Of a stretch of DNA of 11,370 bases, positions 1-4,738 are shown piece after piece. Position 1 is the first letter of the stretch; every line of letters begins with the position of its first letter. The stretch lies in assembly GCA_009923125.1 (NCBI GenBank), contig RFUD01000033.1:1-11370 (forward strand). The letters run 5' to 3'. Made by a program: the position numbers and the translations under genes. This stretch comes from Planctomycetia bacterium. GTDB lineage: Bacteria; Planctomycetota; Planctomycetia; Pirellulales; UBA1268. The notes under the pieces were generated by a model that made no database searches, was not told the DNA's origin, and saw only the letters and a program-made list of their open reading frames with translations.

Positions 1-2
1 GT

Positions 3-974
3 GTCTCCGGTCGGGGCCACGCCCCTCCCTCCGACACACCACGCGGACTGTTCCCCAACTCTCTCATGAGTGCTGGTATAGAAACCGGGAAGGGGTCAAA
101 TCCGGCCTATCAGCCCGGCTTCACCGTCGGCGCGAGGTACACGCGGCCCTGCTCCGGCAAGGACATTCGCATCAACTGGGAGCATCTCCGCACGAACGAT
201 TCAACGTTCGTCCCGGTCAGCAATCTCAGCACACAGTGGATTTCCCCGTTCAGCCAGACGGGCCCGTCCACGTCAGAGACCGCCAACCAGGTGGGCATTT
301 TTCACTTCAAATCGGCCCAGGGAGATGTTTCGTTTGACTACGACCTGGTGAATCTCGACATGGGCCAGACGGTGAACATCGGCTCGACCACGCAGGTGCG
401 ACTGTTCGGTGGCGTAAGTTGGGTGCATCTGCAGGAACGTCTGATTTCGACGTTCTACAATGACCCGAACATCGATCCCGTGCCGCCGGTCGTCGCTCCT
501 GCCAACCCAGACCTCCAGTCCATCACGCTCAATAACACCTCGACGTTCACAGGCGCCGGACCACGCCTCGGCGTGACATCTCAAAGCGCGCTGCCACGCG
601 GATTCGCGTTCGTGGGTGAGTTGAGCGGCGCGGTGTTGGCCGGCTCGATGCAGCCGGCCCAGTATTCCTTCGCCGGGGTATATGCAAGCAGGGTAGACGC
701 CGAATCGATCAGGAGCCAGCCAGTAACACAGGTGGTATGGACAGGCGACACGAAACTCGGCGTCGGCTACAAGCACCGCTTCGCACGAGGTTCCATTCTT
801 TCGTTCGAATCCGGATTCAAGGCCGCGGTGTTCGTCAACCCATTCTCCACCTACGAGACGAGCACCAACGTACTTCCGCTCGACATCGGCTCGCTGTCGA
901 CCAACAGCATGCGGCACACACCCAGTAGTTTCACCCTCAACGGCTGGTACCTTTCGGGTAGCTGGCAATGGTGA
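3..974 (+). CDS. Lpg1974-type pore-forming outer-membrane beta-barrel protein, C-terminal part (5' end outside window)
   Basis: The frame is open to the left edge and the first ATG (66) has no Shine-Dalgarno sequence, so the gene probably begins before the window and at least 302 residues are its C-terminal part. The protein is a chain of alternating polar and aromatic stretches typical of beta strands: GFTVGARYTRP, DIRINWEHLRT, VRLFGGVSWVHLQ, TKLGVGYKHRF and the terminal LNGWYLSGSWQW. It ends in an aromatic Trp after alternating residues, as barrel proteins recognised by the BAM machinery do. The pattern 'GAGPRLGV' in a mid-barrel strand and the overall look match the Legionella major outer-membrane protein family (Lpg1974, PF05150), which is expanded in planctomycetes. 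The likely role is an outer-membrane pore or structural porin. The missing N-terminus means the signal peptide cannot be checked. Family assignment is by eye. Confidence 0.75.
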   Translation, partial: VSGRGHAPPSDTPRGLFPNSLMSAGIETGKGSNPAYQPGFTVGARYTRPCSGKDIRINWEHLRTNDSTFVPVSNLSTQWISPFSQTGPSTSETANQVGIFHFKSAQGDVSFDYDLVNLDMGQTVNIGSTTQVRLFGGVSWVHLQERLISTFYNDPNIDPVPPVVAPANPDLQSITLNNTSTFTGAGPRLGVTSQSALPRGFAFVGELSGAVLAGSMQPAQYSFAGVYASRVDAESIRSQPVTQVVWTGDTKLGVGYKHRFARGSILSFESGFKAAVFVNPFSTYETSTNVLPLDIGSLSTNSMRHTPSSFTLNGWYLSGSWQW

Positions 975-984
975 TGGGCACGTT

Positions 985-1005
985 GCTCATCGCTTTGCGA
1001 TGAGT
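985..1005 (+). terminator. Stem-loop 11 nt after the barrel gene stop
   Basis: A perfect 8-bp stem (CTCATCGC at 986-993 against GCGATGAG at 997-1004) with a TTT loop, plus a flanking G-U pair, starts just downstream of the TGA at 972-974. There is no T-tract after it, so it is not a classical intrinsic terminator. It may protect the mRNA 3' end or help a Rho-type or U-tract-less termination. Confidence 0.35.
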
Positions 1006-1069
1006 CGGTCGTGCATCGGCAGCCTCTGGCCGCCCTGGTCCTCGGCGTGCAGTGACCACCGGTACTTAC

Positions 1070-1103
1070 AAAAAAAGACTGCCGCCCCACAAGGAGGCGG
1101 CAG
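1070..1103 (-). terminator. Intrinsic terminator, minus strand
   Basis: On the minus strand an 8-bp perfect stem (CTGCCGCC at 1103-1096 with GGCGGCAG at 1086-1079), extendable by two pairs across a bulge, is followed by TC and then seven T (1076-1070). The T-tract lies only on the minus-strand side, so this does not terminate the plus-strand barrel gene. It implies a minus-strand transcript coming from the 1100-1300 region. Confidence 0.7.
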
Positions 1104-1155
1104 CCGTAGGAACCATTTGGTGGGCTGCATCAACGGCAGGCCCGTCGACTCGCCG

Positions 1156-1191
1156 CTATCGGCGCAGCCCTCCGGTACAGTCTTGCGTCAC
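1156..1191 (-). CDS. Possible 11-residue leader peptide ORF inside the minus-strand RNA
   Basis: A GTG at 1191-1189 sits 7 nt after AAAGGAGG (1206-1199), a perfect 8-nt match to the anti-Shine-Dalgarno sequence. It opens an 11-codon frame (MTQDCTGGLRR) ending at TAG 1158-1156. The GGAGG core can pair with CCTCT just upstream, so access to it could be controlled. The peptide resembles no known attenuator and has no run of one amino acid. The SD may instead serve another purpose, such as ribosome or 16S rRNA binding, with no translation. Confidence 0.2.
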   Translation of the reverse strand: MTQDCTGGLRR

Positions 1192-1293
1192 TAGACCACC
1201 TCCTTTCGCGAGAGGAATCCCAGCCGCCACGATCACTGCGAGATCGCCGCCAGGTGGTTATCTCCCCGGCCGTCGCCGGAGAACGACGCCCTG

Positions 1294-1299
1294 ATTATA
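1294..1299 (-). promoter_or_regulatory. -10 box (TATAAT) for the minus-strand RNA
   Basis: The plus strand reads ATTATA, giving a perfect TATAAT on the minus strand, unusual in DNA this GC-rich. The best -35 candidate at 16-18 bp spacing matches the sigma-70 consensus at only about 3 of 6 positions (CTGCCT), so promoter strength is uncertain. It lies about 45 bp from a plus-strand TAGAAT, suggesting a divergent promoter region. Confidence 0.45.
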
Positions 1300-1342
1300 G
1301 GCCGCCGGACAGGAGAGGCAGGCCTTTTGAGATCTGGCTGCG

Positions 1343-1348
1343 TAGAAT
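1343..1348 (+). promoter_or_regulatory. Possible -10 box (TAGAAT) for the Cys-rich gene at 1369
   Basis: TAGAAT matches the -10 consensus at 5 of 6 positions. It would place a start near 1355, just ahead of the GGAGG at 1360-1364. No convincing -35 hexamer lies at the right distance. Confidence 0.25.
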
Positions 1349-1368
1349 ATGCGACGAGCGGAGGAGTC

Positions 1369-1809
1369 GTGGCGGTCATGAGCCTTGCAAAGCGACTTGT
1401 ATGGGCGATGGTGGCATGTGCGACGGTCGTCGCTCAGGCCATGCCGCAGGGCCCGTGCGATGGCTGCCAGCGGCCCTGTTGTGCTGCGCCGGAGGGTGTC
1501 GAGTCGCCTCCGCGGTGTGATGTCGAGCCTCCCGACACGTGCCCGCTGTGCGCCATCGCGGGCGACGCTCGACCGCTCGAGAGGACCGAGCAGCCTTGCA
1601 GTTGTCGACTGACTGCCCGGCATGATCAACCGCTGGCGGCATCGAGCGGCCCCGCCGCCGGGTTCGTCCCCGGGCACGCGGCCGTTGCTCCGGCGGCCAT
1701 CGCGGTGCTTGCGCCGCAGGTGTCCGGCGTCAGCCGGGAGTATCTGGCGACCTCGCTCGCCGTGCCGATCCGCCCAGCGCGGATCCTGTTTGGCGTCTGG
1801 CGGAACTGA
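1369..1809 (+). CDS. Secreted Cys-rich protein of unknown function
   Basis: I do not recognise this 146-residue protein. The N-terminus is a clear signal peptide: Lys8 and Arg9, then a hydrophobic run VWAMVACATVV, then AQA as a probable cleavage site near residue 24. The mature part has nine Cys in its first half: C30, C33, C37, C38, C50, C58, C61, C77 and C79, in CxxC (30-33, 58-61), CC and CxC arrangements that suggest metal binding or disulfides. After residue 90 it is Cys-free, rich in Ala, Pro and Val, and ends FGVWRN. GTG 1369 is chosen because GGAGG (1360-1364) lies 4 nt before it. ATG 1378 (spacing 13) is an alternative that keeps the signal peptide. It is followed after 90 bp by a second, smaller Cys-rich gene. 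It is probably periplasmic, and a role in metal handling is inference only. Confidence 0.6.
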   Translation: MAVMSLAKRLVWAMVACATVVAQAMPQGPCDGCQRPCCAAPEGVESPPRCDVEPPDTCPLCAIAGDARPLERTEQPCSCRLTARHDQPLAASSGPAAGFVPGHAAVAPAAIAVLAPQVSGVSREYLATSLAVPIRPARILFGVWRN

Positions 1810-1845
1810 ATCGAGCGCCGCGTTCTGCCGGCTTCTCCACGATCA

Positions 1846-1859
1846 CACGTCGTGACGTG
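1846..1859. promoter_or_regulatory. Perfect inverted repeat upstream of the Cys-repeat microprotein (possible operator)
   Basis: CACGTC-GT-GACGTG is a perfect 6+2+6 inverted repeat 40 bp before the ATG at 1900. The 2-nt spacer is too short for an RNA hairpin loop, so a DNA operator for a dimeric regulator is the more natural reading. No matching copy was seen elsewhere in the window. Confidence 0.25.
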
Positions 1860-1884
1860 GATGGATCGATTCAGTTTCCACATT

Positions 1885-1893
1885 AAAAGGTGG
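1885..1893 (+). promoter_or_regulatory. Ribosome binding site fixing the start at 1900
   Basis: AAAAGGTGG ends 6 nt before ATG 1900. The frame is open upstream to a GTG at 1852, but that codon has no Shine-Dalgarno sequence, so this site decides for the shorter protein. Confidence 0.6.
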
Positions 1894-1899
1894 TTTCTC

Positions 1900-2067
1900 A
1901 TGAACAGTTTCCTGCTCTGGGCGGTGCTCGGCTTCGTGCCCGCCATCGTCGGCAACCCGGTTGCCGATTGCCCGCGGTGTGATTGCCCGCAGTGTGATTG
2001 CCAGCACTGCGATTGCTGCGACTGCTGTGAGTCTGGCTGCTGCGAGCTCGGCTGCTGCAGGAAGTAG
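1900..2067 (+). CDS. Membrane-anchored or exported microprotein with Cys-rich pentapeptide repeats
   Basis: This 55-residue protein has two parts. Residues 3-18 are a hydrophobic segment (SFLLWAVLGFVPAIVG) without leading positive charges, either a membrane anchor or a weak signal peptide. Residues 23-52 are six pentapeptides (DCPRC, DCPQC, DCQHC, DCCDC, CESGC, CELGC), and the tail is CRK. Fourteen of the last 32 residues are Cys, with Asp, Glu and one His between them. This is metallothionein-like in composition, but I see no match to a named metallothionein family. Binding of Zn, Cu, Cd or an Fe-S cluster is possible, as is a disulfide-rich surface peptide. The ATG is chosen for the AAAAGGTGG six bases upstream. 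It follows another Cys-rich exported gene in the same direction, and a strong terminator lies 33 bp downstream. Confidence 0.6.
   Translation: MNSFLLWAVLGFVPAIVGNPVADCPRCDCPQCDCQHCDCCDCCESGCCELGCCRK
1966..2055 (+). repeat. 15-bp coding tandem repeat, six copies
   Basis: Six in-frame 15-bp units encode the Cys pentapeptides. Units 1 and 2 (GATTGCCCGC[G/A]GTGT) differ by one base, unit 3 diverges somewhat, and units 4-6 more. Units 1-4 begin GAT TGC. Unit homogeneity falls toward the 3' end, as expected from growth by duplication at the 5' side or decay at the 3' side. Confidence 0.75.
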
Positions 2068-2100
2068 CGGCTGACGGACGATCGCCAGACGTGCGCGAGG

Positions 2101-2131
2101 CGGCGGGGGACGAAAGTCCCCCGCCGTTTTT
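2101..2131 (+). terminator. Strong intrinsic terminator after the Cys-rich genes
   Basis: A perfect 11-bp stem (CGGCGGGGGAC with GTCCCCCGCCG) with a GAAA tetraloop is followed directly by five T (2127-2131). It lies 33 bp after the stop at 2067. An in-frame GTG at 2091, upstream of the ene-reductase, falls before this hairpin and so is not that gene's start. Confidence 0.9.
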
Positions 2132-2204
2132 CACTGGACGCCGTTCCGTGCACGGTCGTTACACTGTCGCGGTCCGCCACCCACAGGCCATGGAGTTTCG
2201 GCTG

Positions 2205-3308
2205 ATGAACGCCTCATCCCGCCCCCGCACGCTGCTGGATCCCTTTCAACTCGGCGACCTCACGCTGTCGAATCGGGTCGTGATGGCACCGCTGACCCGC
2301 GGCCGTGCCGGCACCGGGCGCATTCCGAATGCCACAATGGCGGAGTACTACGTGCAGCGTGCATCCGCCGGACTGATCATCTCCGAGGCCACGACGATCT
2401 CCGAGCAGGCCAACGGCTGGCTCGAGTCGCCAGGTATCTACACCGATGCGATGGAGGCCGGGTGGAGACAGGTGACGTCGTCCGTGCACGCCGCGGGCGG
2501 ACGCATCTTCCTGCAGTTGTGGCACATGGGCCGGGCTTCGCACAGCGACTTCCATGACGGCAGCCCGCCGGTGTCAGCGTCGGCCGTGAAGATCGATGGC
2601 GACGGCATTCACACGCCGTTCGGCAAGAAGCCGTACGAGACTCCGCGAGCCCTGGAGACCCGGGAGATCGCCGGTGTCATCGCCGACTACCGGCGAGCCG
2701 CTGCCCGGGCCCGTGCGGCCGGGTTCGACGGTGTCGAGGTCCATGCGGCGAACGGGTATCTCATCGACCAGTTCCTGCAGTCGAAGACCAACCTCCGTAC
2801 CGACGACTACGGCGGCAGCATCGAGAAGCGGGCACGGCTCCTGCGGGAGGTGGTCGAGGCGGTGTCGGCGGAGTGGCCGGCGAGGCGCGTGGGCGTCAGG
2901 ATCTCGCCCAACGGCGTGTTCAATGACATGGGATCGCCGAACTTCCGTGAGCAGTTCACGCACGTGGCCACGATGCTCGACCGGTGCGGCCTCGCCTACC
3001 TGCACGTCGTGGACGGGCTGGCGTTCGGATTTCACAACCTGGGCGAGCCGATGACGCTGGCGGAGTTTCGCCGCGTGTTCTCCGGTCCGCTGATGGGGAA
3101 CTGCGGATACACGCAGGAATCGGCCGAGAAGGTGGTGGCCGAGGGGCTTGCCGATCTCGTCGCCTTCGGCCGGCCGTTCATCAGCAACCCGGATCTCGTC
3201 GCCCGCTTCCGCCACGGCTGGCCGCTGGCCGAGCCGGCCGATATGGCCGCCTGGTACTCGCCGACAGGCGCCGCGGGCTACACCGACTTTCCGGCCCACG
3301 GCACGTGA
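2205..3308 (+). CDS. Old Yellow Enzyme family FMN-dependent ene-reductase (NemA-like)
   Basis: A 367-residue single TIM-barrel protein, full length for the family. Such enzymes use FMN and NAD(P)H to reduce activated C=C bonds (enals, enones, maleimides) and some nitro compounds in the cytoplasm. Visible motifs, in order: MAPLTRGR (27-34, with the flavin-tuning Thr31), Q104 and HMGR (107-110), the substrate-binding and catalytic group H180, N183 and Y185 in VEVHAANGYL, the signature RTDDYGGS (198-205), VRISP with FMN-contacting R232, and the phosphate-binding GNCGYT (298-303) and AFGRPF (320-325). The His/Asn pair is as in yeast OYE1, whereas E. coli NemA has His/His. ATG 2205 is chosen because GGAG (2192-2195) sits 9 nt upstream; ATG 2190 is a less supported alternative. 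The stop overlaps the start of a small downstream gene, so the two are probably co-transcribed and coupled. The physiological substrate cannot be told; detoxification of electrophiles is typical. Confidence 0.93.
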   Translation: MNASSRPRTLLDPFQLGDLTLSNRVVMAPLTRGRAGTGRIPNATMAEYYVQRASAGLIISEATTISEQANGWLESPGIYTDAMEAGWRQVTSSVHAAGGRIFLQLWHMGRASHSDFHDGSPPVSASAVKIDGDGIHTPFGKKPYETPRALETREIAGVIADYRRAAARARAAGFDGVEVHAANGYLIDQFLQSKTNLRTDDYGGSIEKRARLLREVVEAVSAEWPARRVGVRISPNGVFNDMGSPNFREQFTHVATMLDRCGLAYLHVVDGLAFGFHNLGEPMTLAEFRRVFSGPLMGNCGYTQESAEKVVAEGLADLVAFGRPFISNPDLVARFRHGWPLAEPADMAAWYSPTGAAGYTDFPAHGT

Positions 3309-3535
3309 CATTTGCAGGCGACGAGTTCGATCGGCTCGAGCGGCTCATCTACCGGCCTGTCTCCACGCGGCCCGACTGGCTGAAAGCCTGGCGCAATGAG
3401 GCCAACTACCTCTTGTATCTCGCCCGCCGGGCCGCCGACAACGAGGACGAGGAAGAACTCGAGGAGCTCGAGGCCCAGGCGCGCGACATGGCCGACACGG
3501 TTGAGGCCCGCCTGCGAAACGAGGGACTCCTGTAG
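3305..3535 (+). CDS. Small acidic coiled-coil protein, unknown function
   Basis: I do not recognise this 76-residue cytoplasmic protein. It starts at GTG 3305, whose last two bases are the first two of the TGA ending the ene-reductase (GTGA overlap), pointing to translational coupling. There is no signal peptide or membrane segment. Residues 21-42 contain RPDWLKAW followed by a helix (NEANYLLYLARRAA). Residues 45-70 are strongly acidic with heptad-like Leu/Ala spacing (EEELEELEAQARDMADTVEA), a probable amphipathic helix or short coiled coil. The overall form suggests a helical hairpin. It may be a partner of the upstream enzyme or merely a co-transcribed small protein. A longer open frame extends back inside the ene-reductase gene, but that is a shadow in another frame. 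Confidence 0.6.
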   Translation: MTFAGDEFDRLERLIYRPVSTRPDWLKAWRNEANYLLYLARRAADNEDEEELEELEAQARDMADTVEARLRNEGLL

Positions 3536-3553
3536 CCGAGGGAACCAGTGGGT

Positions 3554-4738
3554 TCACGAAGGCTTTTCAGAAGAACCATGCGGACCGGTGATGCGCGAGA
3601 TGTCGAGGGCCTCGATCGTCTCGATCGCCTGCCCGGCGATACCCTGGAGATCGCCATACATTCCTGCCGTGGCCGTGAGCACCGCCTGGATCTGCATCTC
3701 GCGACGGGCCCAGAGCTTCGTCATCGTCGCCCGCTCTTTCACGAGATCGGCCGACATCTCCTCGAACTTTTCCATGATTGCGGTGACCCGCTGCCGGAAC
3801 CGCGGGCCCGTGAGATACTGATAGACGAGTTCCATCTTCGTCTGCTGCCCTTCGCCCGCCTGACGAGCAAGGGCCAATTCGAGCAGTGTGTGCCGCAGGG
3901 CGACAGCCAGTGGCAAAAACGTGCGCGTGCTCGTCACCCACACGCCGTCCACGTGGCCGAACGTCTCGATCCCCTTCGGAAGTGCCTGGCTGACAATCAC
4001 GGCAAGATCGGCCTTCGCCGCCCGCTGATCGTCGCGTAACTTCACGAGCCAGCCGTCACTCCAGTTCTTCGTGCGCTTCGACTCCCAGAGGATCGTGCCG
4101 CAGAGGAGCCCCTCGCCGCGGGCGACGGCCTGGACCACATCGCCGCCGAACTCCCCCTTCGCCACCGGCGTGAACACGTCGCCAGGGAACGTGTGCTTGA
4201 GGACGCCCTCGAGTTCGAGTTCCTGGACCTCGCCCTGGAGTTGCTGCGAACCCTGTTCCGCCCGCCGTTTCAAGTCCTCGATCTGCTTCTGCATCGCCAG
4301 GATCGTCTGCTCTTTTTCCGACATCTTGAGTTTGAGATCGGACTCCGCCTCCTGCTTTGCCTGGGCTCGGGCGGTGGCGAGCGACTCCTGCACTTTCTTC
4401 TCCACCGAGAGGTCGAGTTCCCGCTTGGCGTCGTCGAGTTCACGCTGTTTCCTGATGGCCTCGGCCTGCGCTTTCTGGGCGTCGGCGAGCTTTGCATCGC
4501 GGTCGGCGATCACGCCCTTCAAGTCGGCGAGATCCCGCGCCTGTCGGTCGAGGTCTGCCTTGAGGGAGAGCCGGGCTTTTTCCGCTTCGGCCTTGGCGAT
4601 CGCGGCGCGCTCGGCCTGGAGCTTTGCTTCGTATTGGGCCCTGGTCGCCTCGACGAGCGGGGCAGCCAGCGACTCGGTGAGCCGTACGTCCCCCTTGCAG
4701 TGTGGACAAGTGATCGTGGGGTCGGCGGGACTCGTCAT
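3554..4738 (-). CDS. DUF2130-family coiled-coil protein with nuclease-like motif
   Basis: A 394-residue protein of the DUF2130 family (PF09903). A CPHC pair (C11, C14) near the N-terminus suggests a half zinc site. Residues about 28-175 are a long Ala/Glu/Lys/Gln coiled coil. The globular domain (about 176-300) holds GGD (D200), then WESKR (E219, K221) and WSDGWLVKLRDDQ. The D200...E219-x-K221 layout is that of a PD-(D/E)XK nuclease active site, and the coiled coil plus nuclease plan resembles RmuC. A second helical stretch (about 315-375) follows. The biochemical role of the family is not established to my knowledge, and nuclease activity is inference. The ATG overlaps the addBA-like stop by one base (TGATG), with GGAG 7 nt upstream inside the preceding gene. 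This tight coupling suggests a shared task in DNA-end metabolism. It converges with the plus-strand gene ending at 3535, 18 bp away. Confidence 0.85.
   Translation of the reverse strand: MTSPADPTITCPHCKGDVRLTESLAAPLVEATRAQYEAKLQAERAAIAKAEAEKARLSLKADLDRQARDLADLKGVIADRDAKLADAQKAQAEAIRKQRELDDAKRELDLSVEKKVQESLATARAQAKQEAESDLKLKMSEKEQTILAMQKQIEDLKRRAEQGSQQLQGEVQELELEGVLKHTFPGDVFTPVAKGEFGGDVVQAVARGEGLLCGTILWESKRTKNWSDGWLVKLRDDQRAAKADLAVIVSQALPKGIETFGHVDGVWVTSTRTFLPLAVALRHTLLELALARQAGEGQQTKMELVYQYLTGPRFRQRVTAIMEKFEEMSADLVKERATMTKLWARREMQIQAVLTATAGMYGDLQGIAGQAIETIEALDISRITGPHGSSEKPS

Larger units (their letters stand above)
1070..1287 (-). ncRNA. Candidate structured small RNA, about 218 nt, minus strand
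   Basis: The minus strand of this gene-free gap has its own -10 box (TATAAT, 1299-1294) and its own intrinsic terminator (1103-1070), with no substantial ORF between them. Transcription would start near 1287. The predicted RNA folds locally into a series of hairpins: TCTCC/GGAGA near 1283-1261 around a GC-rich tip; CGATC/GATCG near 1246-1230; CCTCT (1215-1211) with GGAGG (1203-1199); CGCCG/CGGCG around an ATAG loop (near 1164-1151); a 7-bp stem with one bulged C (GGGC-TGC with GCA-GCCC, near 1143-1122); then the terminator. I checked for signatures of RNase P RNA, tmRNA, SRP RNA and the common riboswitches and saw none. It could be a trans-acting sRNA, a 6S-like RNA, or the leader of a very short peptide gene. 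The fold is a manual reading, not a computed one. Confidence 0.45.

Noticed and set aside
273..968. 231-codon minus-strand ORF opposite the barrel protein
   Set aside because: The plus-strand frame has coherent beta-barrel features; this one has none and no ribosome binding site was evident.
1156..1216. Reading the plus strand here as a 16S rRNA 3'-end fragment (ACCTCCTTT)
   Set aside because: Only about 10 nt match the 16S tail on that strand and no upstream 16S helices are present. The match is better explained by a Shine-Dalgarno sequence on the minus strand.
2160..2165. TACACT as a -10 box for the ene-reductase
   Set aside because: Only 4 of 6 matches and no credible -35; not better than chance.
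2596..3054. 152-codon Arg/Ser-rich ORF within the ene-reductase
   Set aside because: Shadow frame over the conserved FMN-binding motifs.
3542..3555. GAACC-AGTG-GGTTC hairpin between the convergent stops
   Set aside because: Only 5 bp, overlaps the DUF2130 stop and has no T-tract on either side; too weak to call a terminator.
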